A stretch of 53,977 nucleotides of DNA from Hungatella hathewayi WAL-18680 (GCF_000235505.1 NZ_JH379028.1:922132-976108); one strand, 5' to 3'. Shown: positions 32,640-41,483, counted from the first letter of the stretch. The notes: generated by a model not told the origin, from the sequence alone. Numbers and translations: made by a program.

Positions 32640-34265
32640 TTATTCTCCTTTAGCTTTTCTATTCTCATGATACTCTCTGCAAAACTGCATGATTTCAGGA
32701 AGACTTTTTCCTTCCGCAATCATTTCTCTGATCAAGGGCTCCATCTCCTCCGTCACCTGATTGCGCACTCTGGCCCATATCATTTCCGGTGTAAACCGCT
32801 TATCATATTGCAGTGGAACAATGTCATCCGTCGCCTGAAGCCATTTGAGCATCCGGAGTCTCAGCTCCGTTATCACAGGTTCATACCGGCTATCGCCCAT
32901 GCAGTTCTTCGTTTCCATGGGGTCCAAATCCAGATGATAAAACTCATCATCCCCGTGAGTCCGGCTGATGTATTTATAGTGTTCATTTCGAATCATAATT
33001 CCCTTGCCATGGGCTTCATCATCCGTCTGGGCCATCATTTTGGGCCAGTACACAGAGGAAGGGGCCGCCCCCGACTCCCCATATTCGTGAAACTCATCAC
33101 AGTGGCGCTCCCCAGGCATCCGCCCGCCCTCACAAAACACATAACTTCTGTGAGAAAGGTCCGGATTGGCAAGCAGAGGACGCAGGCTTTTCCCAAAATG
33201 GGTGTGACTCGGTTTCGTATCCGCAAAATCCATGACCGTCGCATAGAAATCAATCAATTCCGTCAACGCCGGAGAGATACCCGGCCGGCAGGGAATCCCT
33301 TTTGGAGGTTTCACCAGCAGCGGAACCCTTGTCAGACAGTCCTCAAAACTGTTCTGACATTTCTCCACCATATCATAATCCCCCGTATAATCGCCGTGGT
33401 CACTGAGGAAAAAAATGGCGCAGTCGTCATAGATACCCATCTCTTTCAACGCTCGGAGCAGACGGCCAAACAAGTCGTCCACCTTCCCGCACATCCCGAG
33501 ATAGACGGCCCGCAGTTCCCTCCAGTCTTCTTCCGTAAACGAATCCATGGATTGGTACGCTCTGATTTTATCCAATATTTTTGATTTTCCACTGCATTCC
33601 TTAGAAGAAATACGGGGAGACAGCTTCTCACGATTGACAGAAGAGAAATAGGGTTCCTCGATCTGATACGGCGTATGAGGGTAAAAGAGTCCCAGAAACA
33701 CGCACATCGGCCGCTCGTCCACCGGATTTTTCAGCCGCTCGATGGCCGCATCCACAATTTCATCATCCCCATTGTAGTTTTTCCCGGACTCATCCAGCCC
33801 CAGTTCCCCTTCATAGTGGGAATAATAGTATTTACCGCCCGGTTCCCCCCGGAGATTCAAAACCGGCCCCGGCGCCCGTTTTGCCTGACCGCTGTAATAG
33901 ATTTCATCCGCATGGGATTCCGTCCAGCCAGGAATCTGCCCGGCTGTCAAATCATTTCTGTCATTCATCCAGACATAATACCCGGACCGCCTCAGCTCAC
34001 TGAACAGACTTTCCTCCCCCGGATGCAGTAGATAAGACATGGTCCGATGCCCTAAAACATGAGGATACAAGCCGGTAAAAAAACTGCACCTGGACGGCAC
34101 ACACACCGGATTCTGGCAAAAGGCGTTGGAAAACGAAACCGCATCCTCCATCACAAAGCCATCCAGATTCGGTGTGACCGCAGCCGGATTCCCCAGATGC
34201 CCCAGTGCGTCACCACGCATCTGGTCAGGATTAAAAATGATAATATGAGGTCTCTTACGGCTCAC
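32640..34265 (-). CDS. Cytoplasmic sulfatase (Cys-type, formylglycine-dependent)
   Basis: A 541-residue alkaline-phosphatase-superfamily sulfatase. The maturation motif C-x-P-S-R is at about residues 55-59 (CVPSRCSFFTG), where the cysteine is converted to formylglycine. FNPDQMRGD gives the N-terminal metal site and FFLSDHGDY the later one. It should hydrolyse a sulfate ester on a sugar. It starts with GTG (VSRKRPH), chosen because AGGAGG lies six bases upstream; upstream ATG codons lie inside the previous gene. No signal peptide, hence intracellular. It needs an anaerobic sulfatase-maturating enzyme, not found in this window. Confidence 0.92.
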   Translation of the reverse strand: MSRKRPHIIIFNPDQMRGDALGHLGNPAAVTPNLDGFVMEDAVSFSNAFCQNPVCVPSRCSFFTGLYPHVLGHRTMSYLLHPGEESLFSELRRSGYYVWMNDRNDLTAGQIPGWTESHADEIYYSGQAKRAPGPVLNLRGEPGGKYYYSHYEGELGLDESGKNYNGDDEIVDAAIERLKNPVDERPMCVFLGLFYPHTPYQIEEPYFSSVNREKLSPRISSKECSGKSKILDKIRAYQSMDSFTEEDWRELRAVYLGMCGKVDDLFGRLLRALKEMGIYDDCAIFFLSDHGDYTGDYDMVEKCQNSFEDCLTRVPLLVKPPKGIPCRPGISPALTELIDFYATVMDFADTKPSHTHFGKSLRPLLANPDLSHRSYVFCEGGRMPGERHCDEFHEYGESGAAPSSVYWPKMMAQTDDEAHGKGIMIRNEHYKYISRTHGDDEFYHLDLDPMETKNCMGDSRYEPVITELRLRMLKWLQATDDIVPLQYDKRFTPEMIWARVRNQVTEEMEPLIREMIAEGKSLPEIMQFCREYHENRKAKGE

Positions 34266-34287
34266 GCGCTTCCTCCTTTCCAGACAA

Positions 34288-35124
34288 TCACAAAATATTG
34301 TCCGCCGAATACACAATGTTGCCAACCAGACCATCCGCCCGCCTTCTCTCACGGGGATGTCCGGTTACCTTCCTGGCAATCAGAGGTTTCTCCCCGTTCC
34401 GGGTAAATCTTGGAACCAGAAAAGGCTGGTTATCCGCCTTCCCATTCAGAATATCCTCGCAGACCCGGAGCATTTCAAAGAGGAACTCCTTCTCCGCCCG
34501 CTCAAAGTGGGAGAACAGAACCTCATCAAAGCTGGAATACCAGCGATTGATAAAGCCGCGAAGTGTCCGGTAATATTCTCCAACGCCCGGCATCCCCGGA
34601 AAAAACAGAAACGTAAGGGGATTGCACGCATCTCCCAGAATCACTCTCCGCTCTTCCATATGTAACACGGCCATGCTCCCCCGTGTATGCCCTGGAAATG
34701 CAATCGCCTTCAGATGTACCCCGCCAAGGTCAAACTCCTGCCCGTCCACCAACGGCGAAAAACCTTCCACCTGCGCCCGCATAATGTCCTCTTCCCCCAC
34801 TCCGTCCTCCGACCTGGATAATAGATAGTTCCTGCGGGCCTCATAGCTTCCATGCTCCCCGGCAAGCGCAAAATCTTCAGGACTTAAATACCTTCTGTCA
34901 TAATTCATGGCCCCGCCGATATGGTCCACATGACCGTGAGTCAGAATAAGCGATACCGGCAGCGAAGTGAGGCTCCTCACATAATCCCCAAGATTCCCGG
35001 CCCCCGCGCAGGAGTCTATGAGGGCCGCCTGCTCCTTTCCTTCCACCAGATAAGAAGATTCATTTTGGGAATCAATCCGTATCATAGTCGGTGAAATTCG
35101 TTTCTGTGTATAATAGGATTTCAT
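34288..35124 (-). CDS. Metallo-beta-lactamase-fold hydrolase
   Basis: A 278-residue cytoplasmic protein with the HxHxDH zinc motif in LTHGHVDHIGG (about residues 60-70), a downstream FPGHTRGSM histidine and the ILGDACN aspartate. The fold covers lactonases, thioesterases and many other hydrolases. In an operon with sulfatase and GH43 it may open a sugar lactone or act on another intermediate, which is inference. An AGGAGAA site precedes the ATG, 5 bp after the ABC ATPase gene. Confidence 0.85.
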   Translation of the reverse strand: MKSYYTQKRISPTMIRIDSQNESSYLVEGKEQAALIDSCAGAGNLGDYVRSLTSLPVSLILTHGHVDHIGGAMNYDRRYLSPEDFALAGEHGSYEARRNYLLSRSEDGVGEEDIMRAQVEGFSPLVDGQEFDLGGVHLKAIAFPGHTRGSMAVLHMEERRVILGDACNPLTFLFFPGMPGVGEYYRTLRGFINRWYSSFDEVLFSHFERAEKEFLFEMLRVCEDILNGKADNQPFLVPRFTRNGEKPLIARKVTGHPRERRRADGLVGNIVYSADNIL

Positions 35125-35129
35125 TTTCC

Positions 35130-36647
35130 TTATTCTCCTGCAATTGCGAGCTGCATAACATTCGCCTGGCTGATTTCCTCGCCGCTCAGTTCTCCTGTCA
35201 GGTTTCCGTTGCTCATCACCAGAACACGGTCGCTGACCGACACCAGCTCCGGCATGTCGGAAGATACCATAATAATAGAAATACCGGCATTTGCCAGATT
35301 ATCGAGTATTTTGTAAAAATCCGCCTTTGTTCCCACGTCAATTCCCTTCGTCGGCTCATCCACAAACAAGATACTTGGATTTTTCATCAGCCATTTCCCC
35401 AGAATCACTTTCTGCTGGTTGCCGCCGGATAAATTGCTGACCATGGAATTGATGGACGGCGCTTTGATGCGCATATCGTCAAACTGCTTCATCGCCTGCT
35501 CTTTTTCCGCCTTCGTGTTGATAAACAGCTTACCGGGCAGATAAGCCAGAGAGGGCAGACTCGTATTATGAAGAATGGACATCGTATCCACGAAACCGGT
35601 CAGCTTCCGCTCCTCCGTCACAAATCCAAGACCGTTTGCTATCGCCGCCTTCGGGGAGTTGATGTTGACTTCTTTTCCATTGATGAGAACCGTCTTGCTG
35701 ACTCCCTCCGTCAGCCTCCCAAATATGGCTTCCAGAATCTCACTTCTTCCGGCTCCTACCAGTCCGCCGATGCCAAGAATTTCCCCTTTTCGCAGCGTAA
35801 AGCTGACATGGTTGACAATATTCCGGTTCTTAATCGTGGGATGCGGGACCGTAAGATCTCTCACCTCCAGCACCGGTTCCCCCGGCGTGCGGGGAGTCTT
35901 GGCATACATATTTTCAATGTTACGCCCAATCATGGCCTGGATTAATTCGTTCTGATTGCTCCAGTCCAAGGTATCTCTGGTTTCAATCACATTTCCATCC
36001 CGAATCACTGTAACGCGGTCACATATCCGATAGATTTCCTCCATTTTATGGGAGATATAAATGCAGGAAACTCCCTGTTTTTTCAGATTGGTCAGGAAAT
36101 CCATGAGAACATCCACTTCTTTGTCCGTAAGGGCGGTGGTCGGCTCATCCAACACCAGAATCTTGGGATTGGTGGCCAGCCCCCGTAAAATAGCCAGCAT
36201 CTGCATCTGCCCGCTGTTTAACTTGCGCACAATGGTCTTGGGAGTCGCCTCAATGCCCACCATATCCAGCAGCCGCTGCGTCTCCTCATACATGGTCCGG
36301 TAATCCACAAACAGCTTTCCCGGCTGGTTTCCCACGTAAATATTTTCCGCAATCGAGGAATCCATGAAGGCATTGACCTCCTGGTAAATCATGGCGATTC
36401 CGGTTTCCCGACCGTCGGCCACGGAATTGAATTCCTGTTTTTTCCCGTCCAGCCAGACCTCGCCCTCGTACTCCCTGCTTGTATAAGTTCCACTGAGCAC
36501 CTTCATTAACGTCGACTTGCCGGCTCCATTTTCCCCGACGATTCCCAGGATTTCCCCTTTTCGAAGATCAATGGACACATCATTTAATGCAATCACACCC
36601 GGAAACTTTTTGGTGACATGCCGCATTTCCAGAAGAACATCGTTCAT
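35130..36647 (-). CDS. Sugar ABC transporter ATP-binding protein (RbsA/MglA type)
   Basis: A 505-residue protein with two fused ATPase domains. Domain 1 has Walker A GENGAGKST and signature LNSGQ, one residue off LSGGQ. Domain 2 has a degenerate Walker A (GLVGAGRSE), as is normal for this class, and signature LSGGNQQ. It powers the importer with the RbsC-like permease and the lipoprotein at 37664. The start is placed at MNDVLLE because AAGGAGG is too close to the ATG two codons earlier. Gap to the permease is 13 bp. Confidence 0.95.
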   Translation of the reverse strand: MNDVLLEMRHVTKKFPGVIALNDVSIDLRKGEILGIVGENGAGKSTLMKVLSGTYTSREYEGEVWLDGKKQEFNSVADGRETGIAMIYQEVNAFMDSSIAENIYVGNQPGKLFVDYRTMYEETQRLLDMVGIEATPKTIVRKLNSGQMQMLAILRGLATNPKILVLDEPTTALTDKEVDVLMDFLTNLKKQGVSCIYISHKMEEIYRICDRVTVIRDGNVIETRDTLDWSNQNELIQAMIGRNIENMYAKTPRTPGEPVLEVRDLTVPHPTIKNRNIVNHVSFTLRKGEILGIGGLVGAGRSEILEAIFGRLTEGVSKTVLINGKEVNINSPKAAIANGLGFVTEERKLTGFVDTMSILHNTSLPSLAYLPGKLFINTKAEKEQAMKQFDDMRIKAPSINSMVSNLSGGNQQKVILGKWLMKNPSILFVDEPTKGIDVGTKADFYKILDNLANAGISIIMVSSDMPELVSVSDRVLVMSNGNLTGELSGEEISQANVMQLAIAGE

Positions 36648-36660
36648 ATCCATCTCCTCC

Positions 36661-37626
36661 TTATGCTCTGCGGGCGCTCTTTTGACGGAAATAGTCAATC
36701 AACAGTGCTGCCACGAGAATCAGACCGTACACCACATTCTGCCAGTTCGTAGAAATCCCCATTACCACCAGTGCATTGGTAATGACCGCAAACAGCATAC
36801 ATCCAAGCACGGAGCCGACAATGGTGCCGGAACCGCCGCGCATGGCGGTACCTCCGATGATAACCGATGACATGATGGTGAGAGACGTCCCCGCGCCTGC
36901 GGTCAGCTGGGCGCTTGAGAAACGGGAGCAGTAAAGCACTCCTGACAGCGCTCCAAAAATGCCAACCAGAACGAAAAGTCCCGTATGGATCTTCTTGACA
37001 TCAATTCCTGCCAGGTTGGCCGCCTCCGAGTTGCCGCCAACCGCCAGAATCATACGCCCGATTTTCATGCGGTTCATCACAACATATCCAATCGCCGCCA
37101 GAATCAGCGCATAGATCACCGTAATCGTCAGCCGGCCGCCCAGTCTTGTCTGGGCGATGGCCTTAAAGGAGCTGGAAATGCCGGGAATCGGGTTATTGTT
37201 GGTAATCACGGCAGAGATTCCCTCCACCACATTGGAGACAGCCAGCGTGGCAATAAATCCGGGAAGCCCGAAATAATCCACCAGCACCGCGTTGCACAGA
37301 CCGATCAGCGCCCCTGCCAGCACGCCCAGCAGAATCGCAAATGGCAGCGGAACACCGCTCGTCTCGGCCATGGCGGCGATGATGCCGCCCAGAGCCGTTG
37401 TGGCCGCAATTGACATGTCCATACGTCCGGAAGACATCAACATGGTCAGCGGAACCGCAAGAATGGTGGTGTAGCTTGTCGTTCTCAAAATATCAAACAG
37501 GTTATTCGTGCTTAAGAAAGCCGGGTTCACCGCCGACGCAATGACCACCAGAAGAATCAACGGCAGCAGGGCGCCCAGTTCTTTGACTTTCATCATATCT
37601 TTTAAAGAAAATTTTGCGTTCTTCAT
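36661..37626 (-). CDS. Sugar ABC transporter permease (RbsC-like)
   Basis: A 321-residue membrane protein with about ten helices, of the ribose/xylose/galactose permease family. GRMDMSIAATTALGGIIAA and VVIASAVNPAFLSTNNLFDIL are characteristic, as is the GGTAMRGGSGTIVGSVLG segment near the end that contacts the ATPase. It starts at MKNAKF with AAGGAAG upstream; a GTG two codons earlier is an alternative. Second gene of the operon. Confidence 0.94.
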   Translation of the reverse strand: MKNAKFSLKDMMKVKELGALLPLILLVVIASAVNPAFLSTNNLFDILRTTSYTTILAVPLTMLMSSGRMDMSIAATTALGGIIAAMAETSGVPLPFAILLGVLAGALIGLCNAVLVDYFGLPGFIATLAVSNVVEGISAVITNNNPIPGISSSFKAIAQTRLGGRLTITVIYALILAAIGYVVMNRMKIGRMILAVGGNSEAANLAGIDVKKIHTGLFVLVGIFGALSGVLYCSRFSSAQLTAGAGTSLTIMSSVIIGGTAMRGGSGTIVGSVLGCMLFAVITNALVVMGISTNWQNVVYGLILVAALLIDYFRQKSARRA

Positions 37627-37663
37627 GTTCACATCTTCCTTTTCGCTAAAGTGTAATTGGAGT

Positions 37664-38788
37664 TTAATTTAAGGTAATGCCGTGCTCGGCCGCGTAAGCA
37701 TCCACATCCTCCGGCAATACCCAGATTTTCGGCGGGAAATTCTTGTACTCAAATTCCGCACCTGAGATAATCGCTTCCGCAACCGAGCAAAGCTGCTCGC
37801 CGCCCATATAGACAGAGTCCACGGAAGATGTGGCGTTGAGAGCGCCGTCTTTGACACGCTGCAATGCATCTGAATCAAGGGAAAGTCCACATGCGATAAC
37901 CTTGCCCTGAAGTCCATTTTCCTCTATGTAGGAAGCAGCTCCCACCGCACTGTACTGGTCAATACAGAAAATCGTATTGATATCCGGGTTTGCTATAAAC
38001 AGAGAACCAATCGCATCCTGCGCCGTTGCCGCATTATCCTCGGATTCCCCTTCCCCAAGTTCTGTTACCGTACCGCCAAAGTTCTCCGCAAGACCTTCCA
38101 GCACTCCGCCCTTGGTGGCCTGCTGGTTCGTGTTGCTCAAGGCAGAACACATATTAATGTACTTAATTTCCTCAATTCCCAGTTTCTTGGCAAAATCTGC
38201 AATCTGGCCACCCTGCTGTTTTCCGGATTCTGCGGAATCTATTCCAACCTGGGCTATGACGCTGTCCTCACCGGGGTTGGAGTTAAACGCAATCACCAGC
38301 ACCCCATCCTCGGAAGCCCGAGTCAGGAAATCCTCAAAAATCGATACGTCATTGATCACCGGGCAGATTACATTGTAGCCCTGAATCAGAGCGGTCTCGG
38401 CCAGGTCCAGGACCGCCGCATCGCCGCCGCCCGTGGTTGATGGAGCCCAATACACGCCTTCCCATCCCCGGGAAGCTATCTCCGTATTAAATCCGGTTTC
38501 AATATTCCCCCAGAAATTGCCGCCGGAAGCGCCGCCAATCAACGCAATCTTTACTTTTTCAATATGAGAATAATCCGTGGTAGTCTTCCCCTCTGTGGCA
38601 GCTTCCCCATCAGCTTCCTTCGAGGTTGTCATTTCGCTTTCTTTGACCGTGGATTCCTTCACGGCTCCTGTTGTCTCCGTACCCGCCGTGGCTGCTGACC
38701 CCTCCGCCGTTTTGGAACCACAGCCAGCCGCACAGACCGTTGTCAGTGAAGCAGCAAGGATTACTGCAAATAATTTTCTCATTTTCAT
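37664..38788 (-). CDS. Sugar ABC transporter substrate-binding lipoprotein (periplasmic-binding-protein type I)
   Basis: A 374-residue lipoprotein. The signal peptide ends in the lipobox CAAGC (cysteine at about residue 23). A Ser/Thr/Glu-rich linker of about 45 residues follows, and then a ribose-binding-protein fold beginning KIALIGGASGGNFW. It captures the transported sugar outside the membrane. AAAGGAG precedes the ATG. It is the first gene of the operon, behind a consensus promoter overlapped by an operator-like palindrome, and divergent from LacI. Ligand unknown; the operon's GH43 and sulfatase suggest a xylose-, arabinose- or galactose-containing, possibly sulfated compound. Confidence 0.93.
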   Translation of the reverse strand: MKMRKLFAVILAASLTTVCAAGCGSKTAEGSAATAGTETTGAVKESTVKESEMTTSKEADGEAATEGKTTTDYSHIEKVKIALIGGASGGNFWGNIETGFNTEIASRGWEGVYWAPSTTGGGDAAVLDLAETALIQGYNVICPVINDVSIFEDFLTRASEDGVLVIAFNSNPGEDSVIAQVGIDSAESGKQQGGQIADFAKKLGIEEIKYINMCSALSNTNQQATKGGVLEGLAENFGGTVTELGEGESEDNAATAQDAIGSLFIANPDINTIFCIDQYSAVGAASYIEENGLQGKVIACGLSLDSDALQRVKDGALNATSSVDSVYMGGEQLCSVAEAIISGAEFEYKNFPPKIWVLPEDVDAYAAEHGITLN

Positions 38789-38857
38789 AGTTCTTTCTCC
38801 TTTTTTGTATGTAATTTTTCCACTTTATTCCATTTTTCTAAGGTTTTTAGCTTGTGA

Positions 38858-38874
38858 TGTGAAAATTTATCACA
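38858..38874. promoter_or_regulatory. TGTG-N9-CACA site in the binding-protein leader
   Basis: TGTGAAAATTTATCACA, a 17-bp inverted repeat with TGTGA/TCACA ends. It sits about 40 bp downstream of the predicted start of transcription of the ABC operon. Same pattern as 38911, 39069 and 39094. Confidence 0.65.
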
Positions 38875-38910
38875 TTGATGAGGCGTCCATTCTTTAGAAA
38901 AATCATTGTA

Positions 38911-38926
38911 TGTGAATCATAGCACA
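38911..38926. promoter_or_regulatory. TGTG...CACA site over the ABC operon -10 box
   Basis: TGTGAATCATAGCACA, one base shorter than the other three sites, fully overlaps the -10 box (38916-38921). Occupation would block transcription. Confidence 0.6.
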
Positions 38927-38944
38927 TGTACTATAAAGTGTCAA
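38916..38944 (-). promoter_or_regulatory. Promoter of the ABC/sulfatase/GH43 operon (TTGACA-17-TATGAT)
   Basis: On the minus strand TTGACA (38939-38944) and TATGAT (38916-38921) are 17 bp apart with a TG extension before the -10 box. The 392-bp gap between the binding-protein gene and LacI holds this promoter, the LacI promoter and four operator-like sites; no gene is seen in it. Confidence 0.85.
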
Positions 38945-39068
38945 CTCAAAAACATTTTTCATGCATATTTTATACAAATGTCACAAAAACCGATGATTTG
39001 AAATGTACAATATGACAGGTGCACGCTCCTATTTTCTTTTGGTTTTATATGAAAATCTTTTTCTAAAA

Positions 39069-39110
39069 TGTGTAATTTTTTCACAAATAATTGTGTGTAA
39101 TTTTTTCACA
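39069..39110. promoter_or_regulatory. Two identical TGTGTAATTTTTTCACA sites upstream of the LacI promoter
   Basis: The 17-bp sequence occurs at 39069-39085 and exactly again at 39094-39110, 25 bp start to start. The second ends 8 bp before the -35 box of the LacI promoter and about 150 bp upstream of the ABC operon promoter. They could serve activation of LacI/AraC or looping repression of the ABC operon. Confidence 0.7.
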
Positions 39111-39118
39111 TTTGCCAC

Positions 39119-39147
39119 TGGAAAAGAAAGAAAAAAATAAGTATAAT
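39119..39147 (+). promoter_or_regulatory. Promoter of the LacI/AraC regulator genes (TGGAAA-17-TATAAT)
   Basis: A perfect TATAAT (39142-39147) has TGGAAA 17 bp upstream. Transcription would start about 25 bp before the LacI ATG at 39181. Confidence 0.65.
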
Positions 39148-39180
39148 ACAAGACAAGACCATGAAACATGAGGTAAAGAG

Positions 39181-40204
39181 ATGAAAAAGACAGAAAAAAG
39201 TAAAATTAGCAGACGTTGCAGCGAAGGCCGGTGTATCGGTTGCCACCGTTTCCAGAGTGGTCAACAGCAGCGGTTACGTATCCGATGAAATCAGAAAGAC
39301 CGTTCATCAGGCGATACAGGAGACCGGCTACGAACTCCGGAATGAGCCAAAGCCCGCTTCCAAGGAAAAACTGGTGGGAATTATATTAAAGAAACTCCCC
39401 GTAAACATGTTTTTCGAGTCGCTGAACCGCTCACTGCTGGAAGCCGCCGAAAAAGAAAACATGAGGGCCATCACCATGTTTTGTGACCATGTCAACAATG
39501 CCGTCGTAAACGAGCAGGCAGAAAAACTTCTCGCCTGCAATGTCTGCGGCATTATCATCAGCGGCTTCGAGGAGAGCCGGCTGGAGCCGGAAGTGAGAGC
39601 CTTTCTTCTCGGCTGCGGGGTGCCGGTTGTGTTTGTGGAGCGGCTGGCTGACAGCCAGGGATTTAATCAGATATGTGTGGATAATTTCCTGGGAGGTTAT
39701 CTGGGCGCCAAGCATTTGATTGACCGGGGACATAAAAAGATTGTCTATATCGGGCGCGGTTATCTGGATACCGACAGTGGAAGCCGGCGCTTTAACGGCT
39801 TTATGCAGGCCATTCACACCGCCGAGAATCCGCCGGAATATCTGGTGAAAATCTGCTCCACGCCAATCCCGGACGAAGCATACCGGGCTATGGAGGAAGC
39901 CGAGCGGGAACTTCCCGGTTATACGGGCGTGCAGGCATGGTATGACGGATATGCCATCGGGATACTGCAATATTTATACGACAAAGGGGTCCGGGTGCCG
40001 GATGACGTCGAGGTTATGGGACACGATGACACCTACTCTTCCCTGCTGTCCCCTCCCATCAGCAGCATTCAGCTTCCCTTTGAGCAGATGGCCAGCTCCG
40101 CCATTGACATCATCAGGGACTGGCAGGATGAACATGCCGATCATTTTGTGAAAACCATTAATCTGGAGCCCAAACTGGTTCTGCGGGGTCTGGACAAACA
40201 TTGA
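39181..40204 (+). CDS. LacI-family transcriptional regulator (apparent frameshift near the start)
   Basis: The body encodes a complete LacI regulator: helix-turn-helix VKLADVAAKAGVSVATVSRV followed by VNSSGYVSDEIR, then a periplasmic-binding-like sensor domain to the end. In the written sequence the helix-turn-helix frame has no ATG, GTG or TTG start before an upstream stop. The ATG at 39181, with GAGGTAAAGAG in front, is in another frame. Deleting one A from the run at 39194-39199 gives MKKTEKVKLADV, a perfect family N-terminus of about 341 residues. A GTG at 39257 would start after the recognition helix and is not credible. Probably controls the divergent ABC operon. Confidence 0.82.
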
Positions 40205-40232
40205 TGCCACCTGAAAGACTTTGCCCGAGAGG

Positions 40233-41168
40233 ATGAACATACCGTTGAAAAATATCTCAAACATCCAGTTCCACACCGGAACCAAGGAAGAACTGCTGCC
40301 GAACTACACCACCGAATTCCCCTACATCGCCTCCTGCTGCCAGCTGGACAAGTATATGGAGCGGTTTGTGCCCTGGCACTGGCATAAATCGGTGGAATTG
40401 TTCTATATGGAAAGCGGTGCGGTGGAATACAGCACGCCCAAGGGGAAGACGCTGTTCCCGGCCGGCTCCGGCGGGCTCATCAATTCCCATGTGCTTCACA
40501 TGACAAGGCCCATGAGTGAGACGGAGGAAAATATCCAGCTGAACCACATCTTCGACACGGATTTTCTGGCGGGACAGCAGGGCGGGCGGATTGAACAGCG
40601 ATATATCACCCCCTTAATCGCGGCGCCCCAGCTGGAAGTCATTTCCCTGTCGCCGGAGGAGCCGGAGCAGGCCAGGATTCTGGCCGACATTCGAAAAACC
40701 TTTGAACTCTCCGAGGAGGACTTCGGCTACGAAATCAGGCTGCGAAACGCCCTGTCCGATATCTGGCTTCGCATCTTTGAGCTGGCCCGCCCTCTCATGG
40801 AGGAGAAAGGAAGCTACGACAAGGCCAATGACAAGATCAAATCCATGATGGTCTATATTCACGAGCATTACGGGGAGAAACTGTCCATCTCGGAGGTGGC
40901 CGCCGCCGCGTTCACCAGCGAGCGGGAATGCTACCGGGCGTTTCAGAACAGTCTTCACATGACACCGGTGGAATACATCAAGACCTACCGCCTCCAGATG
41001 GCCTGCCAGATGCTGGCCGGTTCCCCGGAATCCATCACGGCCATCGGCCGGACCTGCGGTTTGGGAAGCAGCAGCTACTTCGGAAAGGTCTTCCACAGCC
41101 AGTTTGGCTGTACGCCATCAGAATACCGCCATTTATGGCAGAATAATACTATAAAAGGGCAGAAATAA
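40233..41168 (+). CDS. AraC-family regulator with cupin-type sensor domain
   Basis: About 311 residues. The N-terminal half is a cupin-like sugar-binding domain (WHWHKSVELFYMESG at about 52-66, GGLINSHVLHM), and the C-terminal double helix-turn-helix ends in SSYFGKVFHSQFGCTPSEYR. The start is uncertain: the ATG at 40233 sits directly against GAGAGG. TTG codons at 40221 and 40242 are alternatives, the latter with that site at longer spacing. It follows LacI by about 28 bp in the same direction, so two regulators of different families appear to serve the divergent ABC/sulfatase operon. Confidence 0.88.
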   Translation: MNIPLKNISNIQFHTGTKEELLPNYTTEFPYIASCCQLDKYMERFVPWHWHKSVELFYMESGAVEYSTPKGKTLFPAGSGGLINSHVLHMTRPMSETEENIQLNHIFDTDFLAGQQGGRIEQRYITPLIAAPQLEVISLSPEEPEQARILADIRKTFELSEEDFGYEIRLRNALSDIWLRIFELARPLMEEKGSYDKANDKIKSMMVYIHEHYGEKLSISEVAAAAFTSERECYRAFQNSLHMTPVEYIKTYRLQMACQMLAGSPESITAIGRTCGLGSSSYFGKVFHSQFGCTPSEYRHLWQNNTIKGQK

Positions 41169-41224
41169 TATATTTTCCCAGCCATGTTTGCACTATAATG
41201 ATATTACAAAGACAGGAGGCATTC

Positions 41225-41239
41225 ATGACTGGGAGGTGA
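41225..41239 (+). other. Four-codon leader ORF before the small gene at 41244
   Basis: ATG ACT GGG AGG TGA, preceded by AGGAGG at five bases, ends 4 bp before the GTG start of the next gene. Its own GGGAGG codons form the ribosome site of that gene. A TATAAT lies at 41194-41199. May be chance, but the arrangement could couple translation. Confidence 0.35.
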
Positions 41240-41243
41240 TACG

Positions 41244-41483
41244 GTGATTCGACTCAATATCCTTAATATGAAGAACTTCTTGCAGGTGGTTAACACCTGC
41301 GATGGATGCGTAACCATGATATCCTGTGACGGAAGCAGAAAAGATATCAACAAGCAGTACGCCATCCAGCACGACTTATTAAACGAGTACAGAGAGAACA
41401 AAAACTCCCTGCATCTCTCACTGGATATTCCAAACTCAACCGATTATATGAACATTGTGTCATACTACGCCGGGGATTGCTGA
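41244..41483 (+). CDS. Small protein of unknown function (weak HPr-like resemblance)
   Basis: A 79-residue soluble protein starting with GTG, with GGGAGGTGATACG directly upstream. I do not recognise it firmly. The pattern of a strand (IRLNIL), a helix (NMKNFLQVVNTCDG), a strand (CVTMISCDGS) and a terminal LHLSL strand recalls small HPr-like proteins of Clostridia, but there is no phosphorylatable histidine in the usual place. It contains four cysteines. It is followed by a strong hairpin at 41506. Confidence 0.55.
   Translation: MIRLNILNMKNFLQVVNTCDGCVTMISCDGSRKDINKQYAIQHDLLNEYRENKNSLHLSLDIPNSTDYMNIVSYYAGDC

Noticed and set aside
39257-39280. GTG at 39257 as the LacI start
   Set aside because: It would delete the recognition helix of the helix-turn-helix, which is well preserved just upstream in the same frame.
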